Shown here piece after piece: positions 1 to 9,861 of a DNA stretch of 64,000 nt. Below the pieces are notes generated by a model. The model saw only the letters and a program-made list of their open reading frames with translations. It ran no database searches and was not told the origin of the DNA. The translations under genes and the position numbers were made by a program. The first letter of the stretch is position 1. The number at the start of each line of letters is the position of its first letter. The stretch comes from Microbacterium commune (GTDB taxonomy: Bacteria > Actinomycetota > Actinomycetes > Actinomycetales > Microbacteriaceae): contig NZ_JACSPX010000003.1 in the NCBI RefSeq assembly GCF_014836945.1, forward strand, positions 367,166 to 431,165. Reading direction: 5' to 3'.

Positions 1-507
1 GGGCGCGGCGTGATCGTGCACCACGATCCCGTCGTCAAGCACCGCAGCAGCAACGGCGGCGGGTCGAACGGCGGCGGGCAGAACCGTCGTTCGCGCGGCG
101 GTTCCTCGCAGCAGTCCGCACCGGCAGCCGACAAGCAGCAGTCCGGCAGCGGCGGCACGCACAGCATCACCGAGGTCGCCAAGTCGGCACTCGCCGCGAT
201 CGCCGCCTCGACCATCGTCGTGAACGGCGAGGCCGCACCGGATCAGCCCGCAGCAGAGCAGCAGGCGTCGTCCGAGGCCGCTGCGCAGAGCGAGCGTCCG
301 AAGAAGCGCAAGAAGCGCGGAGGCGAACGCAAGGGCGCTCCGAAGACGCAGACCGAGCAGCTGCTCGACTCGGTGCTCGATGCCCTTCCCGAACCGAAGG
401 CGCCCGGTCAGGGCCGCAACCGGCGTCGGGTCACGACCGCCATGCTGACTCCGAACTCGTCCTCGGACGCGTCAGCGCCGGTCTCGGGCGCGAACCCGGA
501 GTCCTGA
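1..507 (+). CDS. rne: Ribonuclease E/G, C-terminal end (partial)
   Basis: The reading frame is open from the left edge to a TGA at 505-507, so only the last ~168 codons are present. No catalytic domain is visible. What is seen is the low-complexity tail typical of actinobacterial RNase E/G: Gly/Asn/Arg-rich stretches, an Ala-rich segment (about residues 50-75), a basic KKRKKR run and a Lys/Arg-rich end. Such tails bind RNA and degradosome partners in this family. The assignment rests on this tail together with its position directly upstream of rplU-rpmA-obgE, the usual order in Microbacteriaceae. The last 36 bases overlap the convergent gene on the other strand. Confidence 0.75.
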   Translation, partial: GRGVIVHHDPVVKHRSSNGGGSNGGGQNRRSRGGSSQQSAPAADKQQSGSGGTHSITEVAKSALAAIAASTIVVNGEAAPDQPAAEQQASSEAAAQSERPKKRKKRGGERKGAPKTQTEQLLDSVLDALPEPKAPGQGRNRRRVTTAMLTPNSSSDASAPVSGANPES

Positions 508-738
508 GCGGATCAGCCGCCTGGTGAGCTCCTTGCCGCCCACGTGCACCGCACCGGCGGAGAGGAGCCTCGGCAGCGCCTCCTCAGGCACGTCGTAGTG
601 GTCGCGGTCGAAGGCGCGGGCAGGGATGCCCTGCTGCGCCGCGAACGCGTGCAGCTCGGCAAGATCCGCATCGCTGACGAGGTGCGCCCACAGCCTGCCG
701 TGCGCGGGCCAGATGGCGTCGTCGACGAGAACGGTCAT
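472..738 (-). CDS. DUF4031 domain protein
   Basis: An 88-residue protein beginning MTVLVDDAIWPAHGRLWAHL, the pattern of the DUF4031 family, which has no established function. The conserved features are the N-terminal VDDAIWP block, a Trp-Ala-His-Leu segment and a central FDRDHYDVP block. No signal peptide or membrane segment is present. The gene is convergent with rne and shares 36 bases with its 3' end. The ATG at 738 lies exactly six bases downstream of TAGGAT (745-750), so it is probably transcribed without a leader. The family call is confident; the role is unknown. Confidence 0.8.
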   Translation of the reverse strand: MTVLVDDAIWPAHGRLWAHLVSDADLAELHAFAAQQGIPARAFDRDHYDVPEEALPRLLSAGAVHVGGKELTRRLIRSGLRVRARDRR

Positions 739-744
739 GTCGAG

Positions 745-750
745 ATCCTA
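745..750 (-). promoter_or_regulatory. -10 box, leaderless start of the DUF4031 gene
   Basis: TAGGAT read on the minus strand, followed by six bases and then the ATG at 738. Confidence 0.5.
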
Positions 751-775
751 GAGGGGACACGCGATCGGGGCCGCT

Positions 776-804
776 TTGCGGCATCGGCGCTGATCCGGTA
801 AAGT
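776..804 (+). promoter_or_regulatory. Candidate promoter of the rplU-rpmA operon
   Basis: TTGCGG (776-781), a 17-base spacer and TAAAGT (799-804) form a reasonable sigma-70-type promoter. It would leave a 5' UTR of about 140 bases before rplU, long enough to hold regulatory structure. That UTR contains a short hairpin, GGAGCG (916-921) paired with CGCTCC (925-930). Confidence 0.45.
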
Positions 805-949
805 TGTCCTTTGGTGCGAGACCCCTGGCGGCTTTGCCGATCGCAGGAGAAGTCTTGCGTCCGCATCCGTCGCCCCGGCGATGAACGCAAGCAACAGTCT
901 TCCCGTGAGATTCCCGGAGCGATCCGCTCCCCAACGAAACAGGTATGAA

Positions 950-1258
950 GTGGTTTACGCAGTAGTGCGCGCCGGTGGCCGGCAGGAGAAGGTCGAGGTC
1001 GGCACGATCGTTCAGCTCGACCGTGTTCAGGCTGCCCAGGGCGAGAACATCGAGCTTCCCGCCGTGCTTCTCGTCGACGGTGCCTCTGTGACCACCGACG
1101 CCGACAAGCTGGCGAAGGTCAAGGTCACGGCTGAGGTCATCGGCAACCTCCGCGGCCCGAAGATCGTCATCCAGAAGTTCAAGAACAAGACCGGCTACAA
1201 GAAGCGCCAGGGCCACCGTCAGGAGCTCACGCGCGTCAAGATCACCGGCATCAAGTAA
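950..1258 (+). CDS. rplU: 50S ribosomal protein L21
   Basis: A 102-residue protein starting (V)[17 protein letters not shown], a full-length bacterial L21 of the large ribosomal subunit that contacts 23S rRNA domain II. The start is GTG at 950. The nearby ATG at 945 is out of frame and opens a six-codon ORF (MKWFTQ) that overlaps the true start. A weak AGG lies at 941-943. The longer in-frame extension upstream (from 881) lacks any L21 similarity and runs through the hairpin at 916-930, so it was not used. It is followed after 20 bases by rpmA, the standard L21-L27 pair. Confidence 0.96.
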   Translation: MVYAVVRAGGRQEKVEVGTIVQLDRVQAAQGENIELPAVLLVDGASVTTDADKLAKVKVTAEVIGNLRGPKIVIQKFKNKTGYKKRQGHRQELTRVKITGIK

Positions 1259-1278
1259 GCACGGAAGAGGCTCAGGAC

Positions 1279-1536
1279 ATGGCACACAAGAAGGGCGCGA
1301 GCTCGACCCGCAACGGTCGTGACTCCAACGCACAGCGACTCGGCGTGAAGCGCTTCGGCGGTCAGACCGTCAGCGCCGGCGAGATCCTCGTCCGTCAGCG
1401 CGGCACCCACTTCCACCCCGGCGCGGGCGTCGGCCGTGGCGGCGACGACACGCTGTTCGCTCTCGAGGCGGGCGCCGTCGAGTTCGGCACCAAGGGCGGC
1501 CGCAAGGTCGTCAACATCGTCGCAGCCGCTCAGTAA
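1279..1536 (+). CDS. rpmA: 50S ribosomal protein L27
   Basis: An 85-residue protein starting [20 protein letters not shown], the classic L27 N-terminus. This tail reaches the peptidyl transferase centre and contacts tRNA ends. The length is normal, and no Firmicutes-type N-terminal cleavage extension is present. An AAGAGG/AGG ribosome-binding region lies just upstream (about 1265-1275). It forms an operon with rplU and is separated from obgE by a strong hairpin. Confidence 0.97.
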   Translation: MAHKKGASSTRNGRDSNAQRLGVKRFGGQTVSAGEILVRQRGTHFHPGAGVGRGGDDTLFALEAGAVEFGTKGGRKVVNIVAAAQ

Positions 1537-3920
<2,384 letters not shown>

Positions 3921-3962
3921 CCCGCCGGCGTCATGGCGGCCCTGGCCGCGCCGGCGCGTCGA

Positions 3963-3968
3963 TACACT
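3963..3968 (+). promoter_or_regulatory. -10 box, leaderless start of proA
   Basis: TACACT followed by six bases and the ATG at 3975, suggesting that proA also has its own leaderless transcript within the obgE-proB-proA unit. Confidence 0.5.
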
Positions 3969-3974
3969 GACCGG

Positions 3975-5252
3975 ATGAGCACAACTCCCGTCTTCGATGC
4001 CCAGGCGGACACCGCGCAGGCTCGCCTCGTGCGCGCCAAGGAGGCCTCACGGTCGATCGCACGGCTGACCAGCGCCGACAAGGCGCGTCTGCTCGAGACG
4101 ATCGCCGAGGCGATCGAGTCGAGCACTGCTCGGATCGTCGAGGCCAACGCGCTCGACATCGAGCGGGGGCGGGCGGATGCCATCGGCGAGTCGCTCATCG
4201 ACAGGCTGCGCCTGGATGAGCGGCGTGTGGCCGCGCTGGCATCCGCCGTCCGCGACGTCGCCACCCTGCCCGACCCGATCGGGCAGGTGATCGGCGGGCA
4301 CCGGATGCCGAACGGCGTCGCCCTCGAGCAGGTGCGGGTTCCGTTCGGGGTCGTCGGAGCGATCTACGAAGCGCGCCCCAACGTGACCGTCGACATCGCC
4401 GCCCTCGCCCTGCGCGCGGGCAATGCGGTGGTGCTGCGCGGCGGCAGCGCCGCCCGGGAATCGAACACGGTGCTGGTCGCCGTGATGCGGCAGGCGCTGG
4501 CGGATCTCGGGCACGACCCCGAAGCGATCCAGAGCGTCGACGACTTCGGTCGCGACGGCGCGAAGGCGATGATGCACGCGCGCGGTCTGATCGACGTGCT
4601 CGTGCCGCGAGGCAGCGCCGCGCTGATCGAGACCGTCGTCACCGAATCCACCGTGCCGGTCATCGAGACCGGGGCCGGGGTGGTGCACATCGTGATCGAC
4701 GAGTCGGCGCCGATGGACTGGGCGCGCGACATCGTGCTGAACGCGAAGGTGCAGCGCCCGAGCGTGTGCAACGCGGTCGAGACCGTGCTGGTGCACCGCC
4801 AGGCCGCTCCCCAGCTCATCCCGGTGATCGCGAGCGCGCTGCTCAGCGAGGGTGTCGCCATCCACGGCGACGACATGGTCGCCGGTCTCGTCGCGGGCAC
4901 GATCCCGGCCACCGAGGAGGACTGGGCGGCCGAGTACCTCGGTCTGGAGATCGCGATCAAGGTCGTCGACGATCTCGACGAGGCGCTGGCGCACATCCGC
5001 CGATACAGCACCGGACACACCGAGTCGATCATCACCACCGACACCCGCAACGCGGAACGGTTCCTCGCCGAAGTGGATTCCGCGGTCGTGATGGTCAACG
5101 CCTCCACCCGCTTCACCGACGGCGCCGAGTTCGGGTTCGGCGCCGAGGTCGGGATCTCGACGCAGAAGCTGCACGCGCGCGGCCCGATGGGCCTCGGCGA
5201 GCTGACGAGCACGAAGTGGCTCGCGCGCGGGTCCGGCCAGATCCGCGGCTGA
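3975..5252 (+). CDS. proA: Gamma-glutamyl phosphate reductase
   Basis: A 425-residue NADPH-dependent enzyme that converts gamma-glutamyl phosphate to glutamate semialdehyde, the second step of proline synthesis. It belongs to the aldehyde-dehydrogenase fold: EARPNVTVD and the ALRAGNAVVLRGG segment are conserved, and the catalytic Cys lies in QRPSVCNAVET. The start is ATG 3975 rather than the in-frame ATG at 3933, because only from 3975 does the protein align with the family and a -10 box sits six bases before it. It follows proB by 54 bases. Confidence 0.95.
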   Translation: MSTTPVFDAQADTAQARLVRAKEASRSIARLTSADKARLLETIAEAIESSTARIVEANALDIERGRADAIGESLIDRLRLDERRVAALASAVRDVATLPDPIGQVIGGHRMPNGVALEQVRVPFGVVGAIYEARPNVTVDIAALALRAGNAVVLRGGSAARESNTVLVAVMRQALADLGHDPEAIQSVDDFGRDGAKAMMHARGLIDVLVPRGSAALIETVVTESTVPVIETGAGVVHIVIDESAPMDWARDIVLNAKVQRPSVCNAVETVLVHRQAAPQLIPVIASALLSEGVAIHGDDMVAGLVAGTIPATEEDWAAEYLGLEIAIKVVDDLDEALAHIRRYSTGHTESIITTDTRNAERFLAEVDSAVVMVNASTRFTDGAEFGFGAEVGISTQKLHARGPMGLGELTSTKWLARGSGQIRG

Positions 5253-5256
5253 GGAC

Positions 5257-5262
5257 TAGAAT
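5257..5262 (+). promoter_or_regulatory. -10 box upstream of the 70-residue membrane protein gene
   Basis: TAGAAT just after the proA stop, predicting a transcript start near 5269 and a short leader before the ATG at 5302. Confidence 0.4.
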
Positions 5263-5301
5263 GGACAGGCGTTTGCTTGCCATGTCAGGAACGGAGTCAG
5301 G

Positions 5302-5514
5302 ATGAACCTCATCGCCCAGATCGCGATGGCCGCAGCCGAGACGGAGCACCACGGCAACGTGGCCGCCGAGACCTTCATCTTCGGTGTCATCGCCGCGATC
5401 GTCTTCGCCGCGATGGGCCTGGTGACGCTGTCGTTCCGCAACGTCGCGAACCGCCACGCGGCCAAGGCCGAGGCGTACGCCCTGAAGCACGGCAAGGACG
5501 GCCACGGCCACTAG
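5302..5514 (+). CDS. Small membrane protein, function unknown
   Basis: A 70-residue protein with one hydrophobic segment (about residues 24-44, FIFGVIAAIVFAAMGLVTLS), an N-terminus rich in His/Glu and a His/Lys-rich C-terminus ending HGKDGHGH. The His-rich end might bind metal, but that is only a suggestion. GGAG about ten bases before the ATG supports the start. It stands between proA and nadD, six bases before the latter, so it is probably cotranscribed with nadD. I do not recognise a named family. Confidence 0.75.
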   Translation: MNLIAQIAMAAAETEHHGNVAAETFIFGVIAAIVFAAMGLVTLSFRNVANRHAAKAEAYALKHGKDGHGH

Positions 5515-5520
5515 GACCGC

Positions 5521-6123
5521 ATGCACGATTCCAGCGCTCGGGCACCGCGCATCGGCGTGATGGGTGGCACGTTCGACCCCATTCACCACGGTCACCTGGT
5601 CGCGGCGAGTGAGGTGGCGCACTCCTTCGGCCTCGACGAGGTCGTGTTCGTGCCCACCGGCCAGCCCTGGCAGAAGCAGCACGTCTCGCCGAGCGAGCAC
5701 CGCTATCTGATGACGGTCATCGCGACGGCCTCGAACCCCGGCTTCACGGTCAGCCGCGTCGACATCGATCGTGACGGGCCGACGTACACCATCGACACGC
5801 TGCGCGATCTGAAGGCGCAGCGTCCGAACGCCGAGCTGTTCTTCATCACCGGCGCGGACGCCGTGGCGCAGATTCTCAGCTGGAGAGACCATGATGAACT
5901 GTGGGACCTCGCTCACTTCGTCGCCGTCTCCCGTCCGGGGCACGTGCTGAGCACGGACGGACTGCCCACCGACGATGTGAGTCAGCTCGAAGTGCCGGCG
6001 CTGTCGATCTCGTCGACGAACTGCCGCGAGCGCATCGCCGACGGCCAGCCCGTCTGGTACCTGGTCCCGGACGGCGTGGTCCAGTACATCGCGAAGCATC
6101 ATCTGTATCGGAGCAAGGCATGA
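5521..6123 (+). CDS. nadD: Nicotinate-nucleotide adenylyltransferase
   Basis: A 200-residue nucleotidyltransferase that joins nicotinate mononucleotide and ATP to give deamido-NAD. Visible motifs are [15 protein letters not shown] (residues about 13-27; the HxGH ATP-binding site) and the C-terminal [10 protein letters not shown] segment, corresponding to the ISSTxxR motif. Length is typical. It lies in the conserved nadD - membrane protein - rsfS order, and its stop overlaps the next ATG (GCATGA). Confidence 0.95.
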   Translation: MHDSSARAPRIGVMGGTFDPIHHGHLVAASEVAHSFGLDEVVFVPTGQPWQKQHVSPSEHRYLMTVIATASNPGFTVSRVDIDRDGPTYTIDTLRDLKAQRPNAELFFITGADAVAQILSWRDHDELWDLAHFVAVSRPGHVLSTDGLPTDDVSQLEVPALSISSTNCRERIADGQPVWYLVPDGVVQYIAKHHLYRSKA

Positions 6124-7271
6124 GCACTGAAGAGGACGGGCACACCCTCACGCGCAAGCAGCTGCGTGAGCTCCGCCTGACCGGCTCGACACCGGTCGTC
6201 AGCAGTGAGGACGCAGCCGCCGCGCAGGCGGCGCAGGCTGAGACGCCGAGCGACCGGTCCGCCGAGACGGACTCGGTCGAGTCGCACGCCGCGGAGCGCG
6301 CCGCAGCTGAGCCGGGTGCAGCAGTGCAGTCATCTTCGGCCGCCTCGTCGGCGCCGCTGACCCGCCGCGCCGCGCGTGCCAAGGAGCGCGGCCGCACGGA
6401 TTCCGGCCCCATCGACTCCATCGCACCGCAGTCCGCTGCCGAAGAGCCGGTCGCCGCTCAGCCCGTCGCCGAGCCGGTCGTCGAGCCGGTCGTGGCCGAG
6501 CCGGTCGTCGAAGCAACCGTCGTCGAAGAACCGGTGGTCGACGAGACCGTGGTGCAGGAACCGGTCGTGGCCGAGCTGATCGTCGACGTACCCGTCGCCG
6601 AGGCGGCCGCTGCGGCGGGATCCGACCGCGACGGAAGCGTCCCGGTCTTCGCGCCGCAGCCGGCGCAGTCGACCACCTCCGACGCCGGCCTGCCGAGCGC
6701 GTCACCCGCCCGCGATGTCGAAGAAGACCAGGCGGACGCGGATACGGATGGCGATGCGGATGTCGAGCCCGAGCGCCCGATGGTCGGAGCCGCGTTCGGC
6801 ATCGGCGTCAAGCGGTCCCCGTCCGGGCCGGGCACGCCCACGGCATTCGACGATCTGATCGATACCGGATCGGGCGGTTCGCACAAGACCGCGAGCACGC
6901 TGATCTTCACGCCGTCGCCCGGCGCCGGGTCGCTCTCGGGGCCCGTAGCATCGACCGGCGAGCTGCTGATCACCGGCACCTACGCCCTGCCGGACGGCAT
7001 GGGCTCGCAGGGTCACGCGCTCGGCACCACCGACGGCAAAGACATCGATGCCGTGCTCATCGACGGCGAGCTCGCGCCGGCGTCGTCGCCGACGCCCATC
7101 GCCGCGAGCTCGGCGATCAGCACCTCCAAGCCCGCCGGTGAAGTCATCCGGCCCCCCGTGCCCGACAAGGGCAGCAAGCTCACTCTCACCCTCGCGATCG
7201 TCGCCGGGGGTCTCGCGCTCGCGCTGGCCGCGTCGCTGATCATCGCTTTCACCACAGGAGTCCTCGGTTGA
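6120..7271 (+). CDS. Low-complexity single-pass membrane protein, function unknown
   Basis: A 383-residue protein with an N-terminal [10 protein letters not shown] motif, a long Ala/Glu/Val-rich region with degenerate EPVV repeats (about residues 115-160), an acidic Asp-rich patch (about 200-220) and one C-terminal transmembrane helix (about 355-380). It has no N-terminal signal, so most of it should lie in the cytoplasm with a C-terminal anchor. Orthologous proteins commonly occupy this place between nadD and rsfS in Microbacteriaceae (family knowledge), but no function is established. ATG 6120 overlaps nadD and is preferred over the long upstream extension, which reads through nadD in another frame. 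Confidence 0.75.
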   Translation: MSTEEDGHTLTRKQLRELRLTGSTPVVSSEDAAAAQAAQAETPSDRSAETDSVESHAAERAAAEPGAAVQSSSAASSAPLTRRAARAKERGRTDSGPIDSIAPQSAAEEPVAAQPVAEPVVEPVVAEPVVEATVVEEPVVDETVVQEPVVAELIVDVPVAEAAAAAGSDRDGSVPVFAPQPAQSTTSDAGLPSASPARDVEEDQADADTDGDADVEPERPMVGAAFGIGVKRSPSGPGTPTAFDDLIDTGSGGSHKTASTLIFTPSPGAGSLSGPVASTGELLITGTYALPDGMGSQGHALGTTDGKDIDAVLIDGELAPASSPTPIAASSAISTSKPAGEVIRPPVPDKGSKLTLTLAIVAGGLALALAASLIIAFTTGVLG

Positions 7272-7648
7272 TGCAATCCCCAGAAACCGCCGCAGAGATG
7301 CTGCAGATCGCCGCTCGTGCAGCTGACGCGAAGGGGGGCGAGGACCTCCTTGCCCTGAACGTCTCCGAGCCGCTGCCGCTCGTCGACATCTTCCTGCTCG
7401 TGACCGGAAACAGCGAGCGCAACGTCGCCGCCATCGCCGACGAGATCGAGGACCAGCTTCTCGAAGCCGGGCACCGTCGAGTGCGCCGCGAGGGCCGTGC
7501 CGAGTCGCGCTGGGTGCTGCTGGACTTCGGCGACCTGGTTGTGCACGTCTTCCACTCCGAGGAGCGGGTGTACTACGGTCTCGAGCGTCTCTGGAAGGAC
7601 TGCCCGGTCGTTCCCATCGAGCTCCCCGCGCCCGCCGCGGGGGAGTGA
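7271..7648 (+). CDS. rsfS: Ribosome silencing factor RsfS (Iojap/YbeB)
   Basis: A 125-residue protein of the RsfS family, which binds L14 on the 50S subunit and blocks subunit joining in starved cells. The core motifs are ALNVSEPLPLVDIFLLVTG and the WVLLDFGDLVVHVFHSEER segment. The start is ATG 7271, which shares its A with the TGA stop of the upstream gene; a TTG three bases earlier is in frame but unlikely. It belongs to the nadD operon. Confidence 0.94.
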   Translation: MQSPETAAEMLQIAARAADAKGGEDLLALNVSEPLPLVDIFLLVTGNSERNVAAIADEIEDQLLEAGHRRVRREGRAESRWVLLDFGDLVVHVFHSEERVYYGLERLWKDCPVVPIELPAPAAGE

Positions 7649-7670
7649 TCGCGGGCGTCGCCGCCCAGCG

Positions 7671-7874
7671 TCAGTCGACGCGCTCGTCGCCTGACCAGGC
7701 GTCGTCAGCGTCTGCGGCGCCGGATGCCAGGCGGTCGGCGTCGATGCTGTCGATCCCGTCGGGATCGGCGTCCGGATCCAGCTCGACCTCGCCGTCCACC
7801 TCGCGGGTCGGAACGGCTTCGTTCTCTTCGAGGTCGGGGTCTTCGGGAAGCATGTTCGGGGTGGGGTTCGACAT
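7671..7874 (-). CDS. Small acidic protein, function unknown
   Basis: A 67-residue, strongly acidic protein starting MSNPTPNMLPEDPDLEENE, with about one third Asp/Glu and a C-terminal AWSGDERVD. There is no membrane segment. The start at 7874 is chosen because AGAGGAG stands five bases upstream on the minus strand; the in-frame extension to 7964 has no such site. It is convergent with rsfS. It resembles small acidic hypothetical proteins that are widespread in Microbacteriaceae, without a known role. Confidence 0.65.
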   Translation of the reverse strand: MSNPTPNMLPEDPDLEENEAVPTREVDGEVELDPDADPDGIDSIDADRLASGAADADDAWSGDERVD

Positions 7875-8010
7875 GATCGCTCCTCTTCGTGACGACGTCG
7901 TGCGCGCCGTGTCCGGCGAATCTAGCGCGCCCCGGTCCGGTGTCGGATCCGGTTGACGGCGCACGTCTCAGGGGCTAGGCGAGGCGACACACCCGGCCCG
8001 GTGGGGCGAT

Positions 8011-8038
8011 TTGGCACCCGCCCGCCGGTGCGTAGTAT
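8011..8038 (+). promoter_or_regulatory. Promoter of tRNA-Ala
   Basis: TTGGCA (8011-8016), a 16-base spacer and TAGTAT (8033-8038), with the mature tRNA starting 33 bases further on. Confidence 0.55.
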
Positions 8039-8071
8039 GCTGATCAGGTTGCCGAGTCAGGCAGCGAAGAT

Positions 8072-8144
8072 GGGCCTGTGGCGCAGCTGGTAGCGCACCT
8101 GCATGGCATGCAGGGGGTCAGGGGTTCGAGTCCCCTCAGGTCCA
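8072..8144 (+). tRNA. tRNA-Ala (anticodon GGC)
   Basis: A complete cloverleaf. The acceptor stem GGGCCTG (8072-8078) pairs with CAGGTCC (8137-8143), including the G3:U70 pair that marks alanine tRNAs. The anticodon stem CCTGC/GCAGG encloses the loop ATGGCAT, giving anticodon GGC. The T arm contains GGTTCGAGTCC. The discriminator is A8144 and the following bases are CCG, so the CCA end is not fully encoded. Confidence 0.96.
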
Positions 8145-8152
8145 CCGATAAG

Positions 8153-8185
8153 AAGTCCCGCGAGTGATCGTGGGACTTTCTTCTT
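8153..8185 (+). terminator. Intrinsic terminator of tRNA-Ala
   Basis: A ten-base stem, AAGTCCCGCG (8153-8162) with CGTGGGACTT (8169-8178), containing one G-U pair and a six-base loop. It is followed by the T-rich TTCTTCTT tract at 8178-8185. Confidence 0.8.
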
Positions 8186-8314
8186 GTCCGCGGCGGATCA
8201 GCCTAAGCGGGCTGCGCAGGCGCTCGTGCCCTTCGCCGCAGCCTGCGTCCTCCGCCCCGTGCACGACAGGTCGCTGCGGAAAACGGCCATCAGGCTCAAC
8301 GGATCATCTGGCCA

Positions 8315-8343
8315 TTGACGCGGGACCTCAGGGGTGCCACTGT
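8315..8343 (+). promoter_or_regulatory. Candidate promoter of the membrane/protease pair
   Basis: TTGACG (8315-8320), a 17-base spacer and CACTGT (8338-8343). The rest of the 8186-8402 interval shows no ORF or repeat that I can support. Confidence 0.4.
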
Positions 8344-8402
8344 GTGACAAAGCATCGCCTGGGGGCGGGCTGCCGCCGCATTGGGACACTGGGGAGTGCG
8401 CA

Positions 8403-9149
8403 ATGGAGACACCGGAACCGAGCAGTACACCATTCGACCCTGCATCTACCGCGGTGAATATCGCGCTGTCGAATTACTACATGGCCATCATCTTCGTGGT
8501 CGCGGCGATCCTCGTGATCGTCGTGGCGCTCGTGTTCGCGCATCTCTACCACCGCCGGGCCCTGAATGTGATCGCGACCGCAGTGAGGAAAGGCCAGACC
8601 GTCGCAACGACGTCTGACGAGGTTGCCCGTGGGCTCGGTGATGACGCCCGCATCAAGGGGCCCACGTCGGGTGCCCCGAATGAAGAGCTGTTGTTCGGCC
8701 TTGTCGGAGTCGAAAGTGGAAAGACGATCAATTGGGGCGCCGTCGGGGCCACGCCGTCGTCGCAGGGCGGCGATACGTTCACGACAACGTTCACGAAGGC
8801 GGGACGCTACACAGTCAAGGCCACGGTGGAAGGTCTGACGGAATCACTGACGAGGGAAGTGATCATCGGCACCGCAACAGGCAACGCGGCCTCGACGCCG
8901 GTGACCATCCCGTTCGTGCTGAAGAACTGGGGCAGATTGGTCATCGTGCTGTTCGGCGTGGGTGTGATAGCTGCGCTCATGTCGACTCGGATCATCAGCG
9001 CAGAAGCCGGCATCGGAATTCTTGGAGCTCTGCTCGGTGTCGGCGCCACCGCCGTCGCAACCGCAGGAACGTCAGACGGAGGATCGACGGCCCCGCCACG
9101 CGCAGCGGGGGATGATGAGCCGACGGAGAAACCTGATGAACAGAGGTGA
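8403..9149 (+). CDS. Three-helix membrane protein with an Ig/PKD-like domain, function unknown
   Basis: A 248-residue protein. An N-terminal polar stretch is followed by a transmembrane helix (about 26-49), a basic segment (HLYHRR, then VRKG), an Ig/PKD-like beta domain (about 95-158) with the pattern FTKAGRYTVKATVEGL, and two more helices (about 173-195 and 198-218). It ends in an acidic tail. Positive charges after helix 1 suggest that the Ig-like domain faces the cytoplasm, which is unusual for such domains. GGGGAG at 8391-8396 fixes the ATG. It overlaps the following subtilisin-like gene by 14 bases, implying a two-gene operon. The rare ATA codon (8967-8969) and lower GC than the neighbours suggest acquisition. 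No family recognised. Confidence 0.7.
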   Translation: METPEPSSTPFDPASTAVNIALSNYYMAIIFVVAAILVIVVALVFAHLYHRRALNVIATAVRKGQTVATTSDEVARGLGDDARIKGPTSGAPNEELLFGLVGVESGKTINWGAVGATPSSQGGDTFTTTFTKAGRYTVKATVEGLTESLTREVIIGTATGNAASTPVTIPFVLKNWGRLVIVLFGVGVIAALMSTRIISAEAGIGILGALLGVGATAVATAGTSDGGSTAPPRAAGDDEPTEKPDEQR

Positions 9150-9810
9150 CGCCGCCCTCCTCGGCACCGGGTTCGGCGCCGACGACCCGGTGGAGGCGCT
9201 CGGCACATCCTTGACGATGGACTTTCTGCGTTCAGCGGACGGGCGGTGGCGCAGCAGACCTGTCAGACCCGAATGGGTAGAGACGGCACCGTGGTCGGAT
9301 TCCCGCATCACCGTCGCCGTCGTCGACACCGGCGTCTGCGACGACTATCCTCCCCTCGTGGGCAAGGTTCTGGAACAGGTGGACCTGACCGGCGAGGGAG
9401 TTCGCGACGAGCACGGCCACGGAACCGCAGTGGCGGCCATACTCCTTGCGCACAGCTCACCGTTCACCGAAGTGCTCAGTGTCAAGGCCCTCGGCCGGGA
9501 CAAGACCGCCACGGTCGGCAGGCTGTCTCTGGGCATGCGCAAAGCCGCAGAGATGCTCGGCGAGCGTGGACGGATCATAAACGTCTCGGCGGGGCGTCGC
9601 ACCCCCGAATGCACCGGCGACTGTCCGCTGTGCACGACGGTCACACAGCTTCAGGACGATGGCTTCATCGTCGTCGCCGCTGCCGGAAATAGTGTCGGAG
9701 TCACGTACTGTCCCGCGCGGGTGTCGATCTCCGTCACCACAGCCGGGCCGGATGCCGCGGAGGGGACGGTCACCAGCAGCCTGCCTGACTGGGAGCTGAT
9801 CACCACATAG
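9136..9810 (+). CDS. Subtilisin-like (S8) protein lacking the catalytic serine block
   Basis: A 224-residue protein with S8-family landmarks: catalytic Asp64 in VAVVDTG, His95 in DEHGHGTAVA and the oxyanion Asn185 in AAAGN. Subtilases carry GTSxAxP roughly 65 residues after that Asn, but this protein stops 39 residues after it. No such motif occurs in any frame before the next gene, so it is either 3'-truncated or a pseudoprotease. Cys159, Cys163, Cys166 and Cys192 could form a metal or disulfide cluster. There is no signal peptide, pointing to the cytoplasm. GGAG at 9125-9128 supports ATG 9136 over the ATGs at 9112/9115. It carries ATA codons (9439, 9577), rare elsewhere in the window. Confidence 0.7.
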   Translation: MNRGDAALLGTGFGADDPVEALGTSLTMDFLRSADGRWRSRPVRPEWVETAPWSDSRITVAVVDTGVCDDYPPLVGKVLEQVDLTGEGVRDEHGHGTAVAAILLAHSSPFTEVLSVKALGRDKTATVGRLSLGMRKAAEMLGERGRIINVSAGRRTPECTGDCPLCTTVTQLQDDGFIVVAAAGNSVGVTYCPARVSISVTTAGPDAAEGTVTSSLPDWELITT

Positions 9811-9861
9811 CAGCCGGCGTCGTGCACTGAGACAGTAGCCGACCAACGCCCTCGACGGGGG

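Noticed and set aside
945..950. ATG 945 as the start of rplU
   Set aside because: It is out of frame and closes after six codons; GTG 950 gives the exact L21 N-terminus.
8072..9861. Integrated element using tRNA-Ala as attachment site
   Set aside because: No integrase and no repeated 3' tRNA end is visible in the window; the segment is too short to call a genomic island.
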